From positions 1,674,001-1,738,000 of the forward strand of contig CM022371.1 in the NCBI GenBank assembly GCA_011800155.1: a stretch of DNA of 64,000 nucleotides, given 5' to 3'. Source of the stretch: Flammulina velutipes. Its lineage: Eukaryota; Basidiomycota; Agaricomycetes; Agaricales; Physalacriaceae. Both the position numbers and the translations under genes were made by a program. The notes under the pieces are model-generated. The model was not told the origin of the DNA. It saw only the letters and a list, made by a program, of their open reading frames with translations, and ran no database searches. Positions within the stretch are counted from its first letter, which is position 1, and the number at the start of each line of letters is the position of its first letter. Positions 22,219 through 33,195 of the stretch are shown here, piece by piece.

Positions 22219-22741
22219 GCGAGAAGCGGAGGCTGCTGTAACGGCCCACAGAGTCTTCGTTAAAGCTATATAGACGGCAAACTGCGGACCACATTGTGGC
22301 AGCATTCTTGGGAAGATGGGTAAGTGAGATTCAGTGGTCTATGTGACAGATACTTCCTATACAGTTGGCCATTTGCAACGAGCCTTCCCCGTTCCGGCTG
22401 GAATAGATGACCACACCATAATGGCATGCAGTTGGCCATGTATAGTAGGCAGTACACTATAGAACAATGACTGTGAAGAACAGGGAGGTTGAGACCGCGA
22501 CAAGTCTGTTATAACAAGCTTTACACGCGTTACGCCACTGCCGTTTTTTTTAACAGCTGTTGTTTGAAGTTGGTCTGGAGACGTCCTGAGGGTCATCGGT
22601 GACATCAGTCAATGCATAATGTGGCGTTAAGACGGACTGGACGGTTGCTTCCCAGAACCAGTGATCCATCTTTTGAAATTCACAGATTGAATTTGAAAGA
22701 CTTCAAAGAAACAAAATACGCTCAACAAAACATTATGTTGA
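22219..22741. other. intergenic / velvet upstream region
   Basis: Holds the 5' region of the velvet gene, possibly including its true first exon up to 22305, and the 3' flank of the minus-strand F-box gene. A TGTGGCGT copy lies at about 22620. Confidence 0.4.
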
Positions 22742-24178
22742 CTACAGTTCATAGATCAGTAGTCCTCTCCGTCTCAACTCACTCATCCTTCTCACAGCGG
22801 GAGGATGCAATTCCCGCCCATAACGTCTCCCCAATACCATTCGCCTTGACCCGGCCTTCTCTCGAGACTCCACCATGTCAAGAATCGAGTCCTCATTCAT
22901 CTCGGAACTCCACGCCAACTCCAAGCTTTTCAGCTTCGACAGGAACACCGTTTCCGAATCGTGTATTGTAACGGTGAGGTTCCTTAACAAGGCTTCGGTA
23001 ACGCAACGAGTTCCGGCTGGTTCATAGATAGTAAGACTCTTCAGTTTGGGCATGCACCGGAGGAGGTCCAAAAGGCTTTCGGCGGATATATGAACATTCT
23101 TGAGGGTGAGGGATTTGATCATGCAGGAGGATTGCTGGATCATTGCGACGAATGAAGGTAGGAAGCGTGCATTAACGGGTTGGTTGACATCTAAGCAGAT
23201 GTCCACAGCCGTCAGAGACGGAAAAATGTACGACTCCAGGAGGGTGTGGATTCCAGAGGAAATAGCCCTTATAGTCAACTTCCGCGCTGGCAAAGGGACC
23301 GGAACCTCGCTCCCTGGCATGGTATGCAATTGTAGATTCACGTCCAGAAGCAAGTGCTTCATGTTCTGCGCCTGCCGCAGATGCCCATACAACCCGCTCT
23401 GGAGACTGCGACCCAACACGACTGTCTCAAGTTGATCCCAGGGGATAGCGCAATACTGGGGACTGCATCCCGCGGGCGCATAACGGCACAGGGAAGTGGC
23501 ATAGCGAAACACACTGGAACGAGTGCCATAATCAGAAATGCCGGTCCCGTACACGTTCAAGGCCAAGTCCTTTAATCGGTAAAGGCTGTGGGGACCGATG
23601 GAGGCGAACAGCTGGAGGTCCTCGGGAATGACATCCACGCGTAACCGTCTCCAGCGCGGTGCATCCTGCACGAGCAACTTGACGGCATGCGCCAGCCTCT
23701 CGTCCCCGTCTAATCCAATGAGACGCATGTCCACAGCTAGTGGCGCGTCTTTAGACAGGTGCAGGTACCACCAAATAATCTCGTATGTCTTCCAGCTAGA
23801 TCTTGCGTTATGATGTATGATCCGGGGCACGTCTATGAAGACGTGAGACCATAATTCTGGGAACGCGTGGGCAATTGTGCGCCATCGCCGCGAGACCAGA
23901 CTAATGCTGAGAGATGCGAGCCAGTCCGCATCATCATCCGAGGCGTACCGGAAAATAATGCGAAGCACGCCGTCGGACAGTGTAGAGATAGGGGATATGG
24001 TCCCAGGGGAATATAAAGCCACCGCCATCGACGCTAAAGAGAGCGGACGGAACGCTTCAGGTGGAGGGAAATATATGGGGACAGGTTTGTTTTCCTTTTC
24101 AGGCAGCACGAATTTGACTACAGTCTTATGGGAAGTAGGAGGCTCGGTTTGCTGAATATGAGAGAGAAGGTTCGCCAA
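22742..24178 (-). CDS. F-box protein with leucine-rich region
   Basis: Intronless, 478 residues. After a variable N-terminus the F-box reads ISTLSDGVLRIIFRYASDDD, LASLSISLVSRRWRTIAHAF and PELWSHVFID, the usual basidiomycete F-box-like pattern. The rest has irregular leucine-rich strands (LYRLKDLALNVYG, MKHLLLDVNLQLH, PKLKSLTIYEPAG). Probable SCF substrate receptor; target unknown. Start at 24178 (MANLLSHIQQ). Confidence 0.75.
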   Translation of the reverse strand: MANLLSHIQQTEPPTSHKTVVKFVLPEKENKPVPIYFPPPEAFRPLSLASMAVALYSPGTISPISTLSDGVLRIIFRYASDDDADWLASLSISLVSRRWRTIAHAFPELWSHVFIDVPRIIHHNARSSWKTYEIIWWYLHLSKDAPLAVDMRLIGLDGDERLAHAVKLLVQDAPRWRRLRVDVIPEDLQLFASIGPHSLYRLKDLALNVYGTGISDYGTRSSVFRYATSLCRYAPAGCSPQYCAIPWDQLETVVLGRSLQSGLYGHLRQAQNMKHLLLDVNLQLHTMPGSEVPVPLPARKLTIRAISSGIHTLLESYIFPSLTAVDICLDVNQPVNARFLPSFVAMIQQSSCMIKSLTLKNVHISAESLLDLLRCMPKLKSLTIYEPAGTRCVTEALLRNLTVTIHDSETVFLSKLKSLELAWSSEMNEDSILDMVESREKAGSRRMVLGRRYGRELHPPAVRRMSELRRRGLLIYEL

Positions 24179-24938
24179 GGGTCGAAATACGCTTCGACCT
24201 TTTGGTGCAACAGCATTCTTCGAGTGAGGGTACTCTAGAATGTGAGAGTGGGATGTGAAGGACGAGAAGGGGGATATGCAAAGGGCACATTCCGATGCTC
24301 TACGCAGTAATTAGCATGCGGGAAATATTTGGAGGTGACTGGAAGGAAGTTGCTTACTTGTCCATGACAGCGAAAATGGGGGAGTCGATGGTTCTTCGCA
24401 TGATGTCGATGTTGCTTAAATATGGATTACAACATTGGCTACTCCATTGTTCAACATTTGAACGGAGTATTCATTGTCGTATTTCCGAATGAGGATAGAC
24501 ATAGGAAAACCGACCATTGTTCGGTTTTCGGTTCAATCTGTAGAGAATTTGTGAGTACAATTATCAACCACGCAGCACTGTGCAATTACGGAATGCAGTC
24601 GGCACAAAATGAAAAGGTTCTCTCTGGACTGAGTGGGTGTAGAAAGGCAAGGAGGGAATTGCCGGCGGGTGCGAGACTCGAGGCTTGATGATGGATGATT
24701 GCCGGCGGCGCCACACTGTCGAGATTCAGTCGAGCCAACTGTTGGTCACCGACGTCCATCATCACGACAAAAGCAATGCGAGCGGCTGGTTTGCAGCATT
24801 CATGCCTCGTTGTAAAATTCAAATAGCCTTACTGGAAAAGTTCTCACGATTGCGACTTTTTTCAGCCGATTATGCAAGTTGATGGAGTCATTCAGTCACC
24901 CTTGCTTCTGTCCTTACCTCCCACCTTGATCTAAGCAT
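24179..24938. other. intergenic region
   Basis: 760 bp between the F-box gene (-) and the MFS gene (+), so a divergent promoter region. Short frames without family character. A GCGCCACA octamer lies at 24708-24715. Confidence 0.5.
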
Positions 24939-26655
24939 ATGGTGTCGACGGTACCTACGCCTCTTCCCAAGTGGCAGCTCACTATTGTGTATGCCGTTCA
25001 AATCTCCGAACCGATTTCTGCTACGGTCGTTTATCCGTTCCTCCCAGATTTTGTGAGGAAAACGGGGATTACTGGTGGGGATGAAACAAAAACTGGATAC
25101 TACTCTGGTATCATTGCAAGTGGTCTGCCTGTCATTCTATCCAAGTGAATTCACCTTCGATTAAAGGGCTCTGCGTTTTTCCTCGCTGAATGTCTGTCCG
25201 TGTTCCATTGGGGCCGTGCATCCGACTCATATGGCCGCCGACCTGTCCTGCTATGGGGCCCTCTGGGATTAGCAATCGCGTTACTGGGATTTGGCCTATC
25301 TTCCAACTTCTGGTGGCTCGTGGTTCTTCGAGCTTTCCAAGGAATATTCAACGGGAACATTGGTAAGTTGCGTGGTTCACACCTCATATATCTCACTTAT
25401 CTCAGACGTTTAGGTGTGTCCAAGACGATCTTGGCCGAGGTATCCATCTTGGAGGCTACTTTCATTTGTGATCTCTAACCGGCGAACAGTTGACAGACTC
25501 GACCAACATAGGCAGCGCATTCGCTATGATGCCCATTATGTGGGGATTGGGCAATGCGATTGGGTAAGTCGTATCATATGAGAGTTATAAATCACGTTCT
25601 GAACTCTTACACAGACCAGTCATGGGGGGACTACTAGCTGATCCCGCTCAGCGCTGGCCAGATTCATTTGGGAAAATCAGGGTCTTCAGAGAATACCCGT
25701 ATCTACTGCCCTGTGGTGTAGCTGCCCTCTTTTCATTCTTAATATTTGTATGTGCAGCAATAAGCCTTCAAGAGGTGAGGATCTCACTTACCCTTTACTC
25801 AACTTTGACTTATGTTTTCATCCTACCAGACACACCCTACTAAAAAGAAACACGTCAAAACGATGTTAGACGAAGAAACCACTCCGCTTAATGGCACTCA
25901 AACCACAAATTATACCTCGAACGCTTTAGAAGCACGCGAGATGGAGCACAACCCACCTTCGATGCGCGAGATCATAACACCAACCGTAGTTCGAACGATC
26001 GTGAACTACGTCCTCTTAGCGTTTCTCTCGATGTCGTACACTGTCCTCCTCCCCCTCATGTACTCGACTAGCATCCCGGCCGGAGGTCTTGGATTCACAC
26101 CCTACGAAATCGGTGTCGTTCTTGCCTCCTGGGGCTTTGCCAACGCGATATTACAAGTATGCTGCATGTCCACCCTCTTGCGCCGCTATGGAAGCAGGAC
26201 TGTCTACATTTTCAGCGCGATACTGTTATCCGTTGGATTTGTTGCCTTCGGATTCGAGAGCTTCTTTGCCAGACTGTCCGGAAAGGTGGATGCTGTAGTG
26301 TTGGCGCTAATGTGTATTCAGTTCAGCTCCATGTTGGCGCTGTCTGCTGGATATGGTGCGTACATCTCGTATATTGATATACTATGTTATATATTGACTC
26401 CTCGTTTTAGCATCGATACAGATATTGATCGTGAAAAGTGTAACAAACAGCTTGGGTCTCGGCTCGGTGAACGGGCTTGCTCAGATGGTTGCATCTGGTG
26501 TTCGAGGGTTGGCTCCTACGCTGACATCCTCACTTTTCTCCGCGACGCTTGAGCACAACCTGCTCGGAGGTTTCTTCGTATACGCCTTCATCTTAGCCAT
26601 TTCATTGGTTAGTATTCGACTTAGCTTCATCATTCCTAAAAGTATTTCCGGATAG
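24939..26655 (+). CDS. major facilitator superfamily transporter (ZIFL/YCR023C-like)
   Basis: Twelve-helix secondary transporter of the plasma or vacuolar membrane; substrate not predictable. The first exon has YAVQISEPISATVVYPFLPD, the helix-1 motif seen in ZIFL-type MFS proteins. The second has FHWGRASDSYGRRPVLLWG (MFS motif A) and LVVLRAFQGIFNGNI (motif C-like region). Later exons carry STNIGSAFAMMPIMWGLGNA, a cytoplasmic loop with polar residues, and the C-terminal six helices (VASGVRGLAPTLTSSLFS). About six introns. The first is best read with a GT donor at about 25129, giving GLP|GSAFFLAECLSVFHW. The stop follows FIIPKSISG at 26655. Confidence 0.82.
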
Positions 26656-26983
26656 AGGAACAATATTAGACGTGCTAGAGCATGTGTATCATTAACAAAA
26701 GCTACTTTTTAGACCATGTGGCGCAGCACGCTCTTAATAGAAGTGGTCTGCGTCAAATGAATGACTTGATTGCAGCTCATTAATAACCGATGAAGCTTCC
26801 TGATGGGTGAACGAACTTTATCTGCCTTCTTGTTGGGCATACGCCTTAATATCATCCCTAAAAGCTTACTCGCGATGAAAATATGTCCATATATTCGTAA
26901 CAACAACCCAAAAAAGAGATTAAGACAAATTATCTACATCCCCATCCTTTTGGCGCCAGAAAATGTCCTTGTGGTGCAGAACT
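26656..26983. other. intergenic, convergent gene ends
   Basis: Between the MFS stop and the stop of the secreted-protein gene. A TGTGGCGC octamer is at 26717-26724. No gene seen. Confidence 0.5.
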
Positions 26984-27801
26984 TTAGTGGGCTTCCTGTG
27001 CGGCAAGGAAAGCCCTGTTGACGGATTCAAAGGACCTGGAGTCGTCCCAGTTGTTACCGCCAATGACGACAATGTTCTTTCCGAGGTCCCTGCCGTTGAA
27101 GCCGAAGTTGTGCTAGATGGTAATAAATGAATACTGTGCTCGAAAAAAGGTTGGAAGAGGACAGACGTTAGAGAGCGAACCGTCATCGTTGAAGAATTCT
27201 CCGAAGCGGTTGACGATGTTAGCATCAAAGCCGATGCGACGGCCAGATTCGCGCCTCAAGTCGCGGTTGAAATCGCCAAGGCTGGCAAAGAATTGTTCGA
27301 ACCTGTCGAATGGGCAATCAGTGTCCGTGGGGTGATACAGGTGGAATAATGGGTACTAACACAATGGCTTGAACCTCGACTTCACATATTTGCTCGAGGA
27401 TAACACTAGTAAACCCATCGTCAATGCGACTCATAAAATGTTGGTAGAAAGAACACTAACCGTTTCGCCACCTCCTGCAGGACGACCAAACGCTGCTGGA
27501 CGACATCGATCTGCTGAACCTGGCAAACGAGAACCTGGTCCTGGACAATGATTTGCTCAAAGTTGAAGTTTGCAAAGTTGTCGATGCCGTAGAAGTTGTC
27601 AAAGTTGTTGAGGGCGTTGAATCCACCCCAGTTGTTGAAGGAAATGGAGCGGGCAGCTGGGAGGTGCGGTGAGGGGTGGCTCAGCATATAGTATTACAAG
27701 GACGTACCCAGTGTGTTGGGGGTCTGCGCAATAGGGACAGACGCGACTCCGCTAGCGAAGGCAGCGATGGAACCGATGGCAAGGACGATCGTGGAGAACA
27801 T
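26984..27801 (-). CDS. small secreted protein of unknown function
   Basis: I do not recognise a domain. The start at 27801 gives a clear signal peptide (MFSTIVLAIGSIAAFASGVA). The mature protein is rich in Asn and Phe: SISFNNWGGFNALNNFDNFY, GIDNFANFNFEQIIVQDQVL, then a Gln/Val-rich coiled segment (CQVQQIDVVQQRLVVLQEVA), a central part FEQFFASLGDFNRDLRRESG, and the end NIVVIGGNNWDDSRSFESVN with RAFLAAQEAH. Length about 185 residues, four or more introns, one or no paired cysteines. Similar Asn-rich secreted proteins occur in mushrooms, but I cannot name a family. Boundaries of the small middle exon (about 27365-27420) are uncertain. Confidence 0.7.
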
Positions 27802-28831
27802 GATGTCTGGCAACGAATGAGACGGGGAAACGAAGTGTAGAAGAGACAACATACACTAGTAAGCAAAAAGGATGGGATCGAAAAAGAGAGGCGTAAAAGT
27901 TGATAAAAGGCGACCTGGCCTGGAATGAAGAGAACGAAGGATGTGAAGGGGAATGGAGAATTGAGAATAGTTGAGCGAGCTCTTATACCTGTGCATCCGG
28001 CAGAATATGATGCTGGATGGGGATGCACGTTAGGCGAAGTGATGAGGACGGTGGCACGATTGAAACCCGCAATGTCAAGTTGTAACCTAATCAATTCAAG
28101 TTGTTAGGAAGACACTAGTCACGGTACTCGAAAACCAGAGAAGAGGATTACTGCCAAGAATGTGTTATCCGAGTCAAGTCCATAAGGCGTTTAACGTGGT
28201 GGCAGTCGACCGTAGTACTCTCTCTACGAGCTCGAAGAAAATTTGTGTAATATTCGGAGAAGGACTTGGCAGTAGAGAACCATCACACGAGGAAGTCGAT
28301 GAGGACCGAGAGGCAGCGGGAGAAGAACAAAAATCTTGGTGTCCGAGGCCTCCAGTGTACCTTTGACATGATGAGAGCATAGTATAGGACTTGGTGTAGA
28401 AATTAGAAGCACCCAGCAACACGGAGGAATTCTAGCCCGAGCTTGAGGAAGACATAGTACCGATACAATGGGAAAACGGATCAGCGAGATACAACTGAGC
28501 GTATCAACATCGAGACGACATCAAGTTGTCAAGTCGCATCGGAGTTCTCGGACAAGGGCAGCTCGGAATCGGCAGTTCGGTCCGAGTCAATTGCTTTGCT
28601 TAATTGTAAACGACCATGTCGTGCTTTCGCAACGACCTCCCACCTCCCGCTACACCTGTAAAATCAATGCTATCTTGCGCTTATCTTTCAGACGTCCGCT
28701 CAATCAATTTCGCTCTGTTATCTTGGATAAACCTGGATGAACCCACATGGCCATCTATGCCCAGCGCCGGACAGCTCCTAACTGAATAAAAAAATTGGAT
28801 AGCGGACTAGACTTTACACCCGACGTCCACC
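27802..28831. other. intergenic region
   Basis: About 1 kb between divergent genes (secreted protein - and NCS1 permease +). Several short frames on both strands lack start context and family features. No RNA gene recognised. Confidence 0.5.
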
Positions 28832-30895
28832 ATGTCTAAATGGCTGTCTCGAAAATCCTGGGTGCTCGAGCCTTCTGCGTCAACATTTGCGCCTACCTCG
28901 AAATGGAGCAACAAGGACATGGATCCCGTCCCGCCTGAAGGTCGTACTTGGTCCACTCGCAACTACGTTGCATACTGGATCTCGGATGCCACCAATACTG
29001 CTGTGTGGGAGCTGGCGAGCTCAATGTTGTCTGTGGGGCTTTCATGGTTGGTTTTAGTGGACATGGACACGCTCGTCTAGGGCTAATCTATGGATGCTAG
29101 GCGCCAGGCGCTGCCAGCGATTGCGACGGGACATTGCGTTATCGCAGTGGTCATGGTACTCAATGGAACAGTCGGAGCCAGGCTACATATCGCCTTCCCA
29201 GGTATGTGTCCATCATCTCCTCTCAGATCCTGTATGACTGAATAACGAACCGTAGTGCTCAACCGATCCTCTTTCGGCTTTTGGTTCAGTTACTTCAGTG
29301 TCATCAGTCGCATTATCCTCGCCATGTTCTGGTTCAGTATTCAAACTTACACTGGGTCCCAATGCGTGTACCAGATGCTCAAGGCTATATGGCCGTCGAC
29401 TGCCAACATTCCGAACAGGCTCAGTCCCTCTGCAGGGATAACAAGTTCGGGCATGATGTGCTACTTCTTGTGGGTCCGTTATCTTTGCCGTAATACGCGT
29501 CTGACACTATCTCCAAGGTACTGGCTCGTCCAATTCCCATTCATGCTAGTCTCTCCCCAAAAGATCCGACATTTCTTTATGGCGAAGGCTATCATCGTTC
29601 CATTGGCGTGGCTAGCCATTCTGATTTGGGCCATGATCAAAGCGCCTCCGAGGTTATCGTTGGAACCCAAGCACACCGCGCTGAGCGGAAGCGACCTAAG
29701 TTGGGCATGGCTGAGCGCTTTGAACAGTGCGCTGGGCATTTACGCTACTCTCGCCGTGAACATTCCTGACTTTACCGTACGTTTCTATGATCTTGCTGAT
29801 ATCAAGAAGCTAATGAAGGTTACAGCGTTATGCAAAGAATGAACGAGCGTGTGTAGACATGTTCCCTCTAACTCCATAGCGTACTCATTTCACACCCTAG
29901 GCAATTTGTACAAATCGCCATTATCCCGACCGTCTTCACCCTCGTCGGATTTACTGGTATCGCTGTTACGTCAGCCGGCGAGGTGCTTTACGGAGAGACA
30001 CTCTGGAATCCTCTCAATCTTATCGATAGATGGGACAACCGTGCGGCCGCGTTCTTTGCCGCATTCAGCTTTTTCATCGCCACTATTGGAACGAACATTT
30101 CCGCAAACAGTCTGAGTGCAGCAAACGACATGACTGTGTTGTTCCCTCGGTACATCAACATTCGGCGCGGGCAAGCGATTTGCGCAATCATTGGCGGCTG
30201 GGCGTTGGCTCCTTGGGAAATTTTGGCCTCTGGACAAGGATTTTTGACCTTCATGGCTGGCTATACTGTTTTCTTAGGTCCTTTTGCGGGAATGTAAGCA
30301 AGCATGTTCATCATCCTATGCATTGGCTGATATCTTTTGCGTTATAGAATGGTCACTGATGTATGTCGCCTTTGAAACTTCTTGCTTCTCGATTCTGACG
30401 GACACACAGTATTGGATCATACACAAATGCAAAGTGGACGTGCCAGCGATGTATGATCCGCATGGACGATATCGTTATTGGAAGGGCATTGTACGCTGTC
30501 TCTTATCAGACCTTGTCATTCAGAACACTGATTACTCTGTAGAACTTTCGCGCAGTGGTTGCTCTTTTGTGTTCCTCGATCCCTAGTTTACCAGGCCTGG
30601 CTCACAACATCAACTCCAACATTGTGGTAGGAAACATTCAGCATGTATTTGACATTGCGTGGCTTTACGGTGTACGTTATTTTCCTCTATGTGGTCTATG
30701 ATCTGTCTGAATTTGGTCTAGTTCTTCGTTGCTTCTTCGGTCTATTGGCTGCTCACGGTCATTTGGCCCCCTCACGATACCTTTATGGACAATGCGATCA
30801 CAGGAGACGACTTCAACGGAACATCTTCAACAGACACGAAGAAAATCGCAGATGATGAGAAAGTGTACGCTTCGAGCGTCGTTACGCCTTTGTAG
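28832..30895 (+). CDS. NCS1-family nucleobase/vitamin permease
   Basis: Plasma-membrane cation symporter of the Fur4/Dal4/Thi7 family (uracil, allantoin, uridine, thiamine); the substrate is unclear. Visible blocks: RTWSTRNYVAYWISDATNTA at the start of helix 1, SFGFWFSYFSVISRIILAMF, QTYTGSQCVYQMLKAIWPS, SALNSALGIYATLAVNIPDF joined to TRYAKNER, FTGIAVTSAGEVLYGETLWN, NRAAAFFAAFSFFIATIGTN, then the family's ISANSLSAANDMTVLFPRYI and IRRGQAICAIIGGWALAPWE. The NISANSLSAANDM helix is diagnostic. About nine introns. The C-terminus is hydrophilic and ends VYASSVVTPL. The stop is only 57 bp from the stop of the convergent reductase gene. Confidence 0.9.
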
Positions 30896-30952
30896 ACTAT
30901 TATGTACCGAGTATTCTATGCTCTAAAAGATGCAGTCAAATTTGGCAGAGTA

Positions 30953-32139
30953 CTAGAGCGCCTCTTTCGCTACCAGATACTTCCGGTGTTCTTCTCGATG
31001 TTTCTTGACTGTGGAATCGACCCCACGACGCCATATAGGCAATCCGATCTGGGAAGTTGTGAGTGACAACGAAAGGGGATAAAAGGGATAGACATGCCCA
31101 TCCTATAGACGCGTATAATGTATCCATGATAACATTGTTGTAGGGGGTAGCTCCCCTGGTAGATGTTCGGAAGATGTCGCTCAACAGGTCGCTTCCGATG
31201 TGGAATGAACCCTTCTGTACACCTGCGAGATATGTTAGCCGGAGTGTTATATAGTGTTGTAGCTAAGCTACCTTTGAGCAGAGCATCGGCAGCTCTCTCG
31301 GAGGTAATGCCATCGTCGGTTTCTTCAATCTTGAGGGTGATCTTGGGCTTGGTCTTATTTTCTTCCACATATCCCGGAGAGAACATGGTGCCAGGGAAGA
31401 AGATGTGTACGTCGATTCCGTATAAGATGAATTCAGAACGAAGAGCCTCCGCGAGACCTGTATGACATTGTTAGACTGGGGTAAGGTGTAGGGTGAAACG
31501 CGACTGACCTCTCAGAGCAAATTTGGCTGGGGAATATGAGGAGTAGCCAACGAGCGACATGTATCCCAAGACACTGGAGACAAAGACAATTTTCCCTCCT
31601 TTCATTCGCTTAACGGCAGCGAGGGCAGTGAGGGCCTGAACCCAGTAGGCGTTGTTCATGCCTGATCTCAAGGAATGCTCGTCCTCGTCGATGAAAAACG
31701 CAGGTCTCGACGCGCCGGCGCAGAGAAAAAGCGCGTCTGGTGGAAGCCCTCCATGTGGAATCGCGGCTGCGTCGAGGGCTGCTGCCGCTGTTTCCGATTC
31801 TGTGAGAGAATACGAGTATGAGGCCAAAATCTGTTCAGGGGTCTGTCTGTGTTCTTCGAGGGCTGCTAGAGCAATTTTCAGTTTGCCTTGGTCCCGGGCG
31901 ACGATAGATACGTGAGCTCCGAGTCTCGTAAGAAGTTTAGCGACCGCAAGTCCGAGACCTTGGGAGCCTCCAGTAATGTAGCAATGCTATATGTGTGCGA
32001 TGTTTAATACTTGTCCTCGGGAGTGAGGTTGATTATGGCATGCCTTTCCCTTTGGATCCCACTTTTTTCCGAATGAAAACATGACAGAAACGGTGGCCAG
32101 AAGAATTGCGAGCGAGCCCACGGTGAACGTCCAGCTCAT
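30953..32139 (-). CDS. TSC10: 3-ketodihydrosphingosine reductase (SDR family)
   Basis: ER enzyme reducing 3-ketosphinganine to dihydrosphingosine with NADPH, the second step of sphingolipid synthesis. A membrane-anchor-like start (MSWTFTVGSLAILLATVSVM) precedes the Rossmann motif CYITGGSQGLG. The active site is in VFVSSVLGYMSLVGYSSYSP followed by AKFALRG (Ser, Tyr and Lys of the SDR triad). Then LRSEFILYGIDVHIFFPGTM, EETDDGITSERAADALLKG, and a C-terminal WRRGVDSTVKKHREEHRKYL. These agree with KDSR/Tsc10 rather than generic SDRs. Six or so exons. Its start codon is only 47 bp from the start of the fluoride exporter on the other strand. Confidence 0.88.
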
Positions 32140-32186
32140 GATGGAGAAATACACGACCCCACGTCACGGCTAAAAATAACTTGATC
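32140..32186. promoter_or_regulatory. 47-bp divergent promoter, KDSR / FEX
   Basis: The whole space between two start codons. It must hold both 5' leaders or transcripts must begin inside the neighbouring gene. No TATA box visible. Confidence 0.6.
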
Positions 32187-33188
32187 ATGAACATTGACGA
32201 GGGTCCCACGCCAGAGCAAGAATTGCTGCCTCCGAAAACGCTGCATCCATTCTCGCCTCACATCTTGGCTCTTCTTTTACCGTTCTCGGTGTTTGGTGTC
32301 CTCGCAAGGCTTGGACTGGATGCACTTGCAACCTACGACGGCCAGAGCATCTTCCCGCTGGCTTATGCGCAAGCGGTCGGCTGCCTCGTAATGGGGTTCT
32401 GCAGAGAGGGCATTTCCGGATACAGACCACTGGCTATCGCGCTCACAACAGGTAGACTACCTCACTGCTCTATCTCAATGTGCTAATCCGTATAAGGGTT
32501 TTGCGGATCGCTAACCACGTTCTCCGGATGGCAAATGGATATATTCGAATCATGGATGAACGCCTCTGGTTATCATCGCGGTCCTCTACGCGATGTTATG
32601 GACGGGTTGACTAAAACCGTCTATACCTTCTCTATCTCTCTTGCCGCCTTGTCCTTTGGGCGATACCTCGGGACACACATGAAAGTATTTGTACCACACC
32701 CTCCGCGATGGGCTCAGACATTGCTCTCCACCTTCTCTGTCCTGTTATACGCCGCAGCCTTCCCTTTGTACTTCCGCCTTTCCCCTTCTTTCCGCCACCA
32801 GGCCACCTCTGCCATACTCTTCGCTGTTCCAGGAGCCCTTACTCGCTATGCAGTGTCCACGAAGTTCAACCTTCCCAGTTGTATCGCGTGGGGCACGTTT
32901 GGCATCAACACAGCAGGCACCGCACTTTTGGGGGTCTTCCATGTTCTGCAGCGCCTCGATATATCTCCCAGTGCATGCAGCACTCTTCAAGGCTTGTCTG
33001 ACGGATACTGTGGTTGTTTGACGACAATTAGCACTTTCGCTGTCGAGATTACCGTTCTGACGGGAAACAGGAAATGGTTGTACCCTTTTGGCAGCTGGTT
33101 GGTCTCGCAGCTCCTTCTCCTAGCCATCATTGGGCCCGCCATGCTCTCTGGCATCAAGGAGAGGAGCTTATGCGAGTTTTCCCAATGA
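32187..33188 (+). CDS. FEX: fluoride exporter FEX (CrcB/Fluc family, fused two-domain form)
   Basis: Plasma-membrane fluoride channel protecting against environmental fluoride. About 315 residues with two CrcB-like halves in one chain, as in eukaryotic FEX. First half: LPFSVFGVLARLGLDALATY, QAVGCLVMGF and TTGFCGSLTTFSGWQMDIFE. Second half: FAVPGALTRYAVSTKFN, WGTFGINTAGTALLGVFHVL and GLSDGYCGCLTTISTFAVEI. The G-x-C-G-x-x-TT-x-S pore motif is present in both halves. One short intron near 32451-32497. The hydrophilic N-terminus (MNIDEGPTPEQE) starts at 32187. Confidence 0.93.
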
Positions 33189-33195
33189 CGCTGTA

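Noticed and set aside
27681..28094. 137-codon minus-strand frame overlapping the start of the small secreted protein
   Set aside because: It overlaps the signal-peptide exon in another frame and has no conserved features; the secreted-protein frame is clearly the real one.
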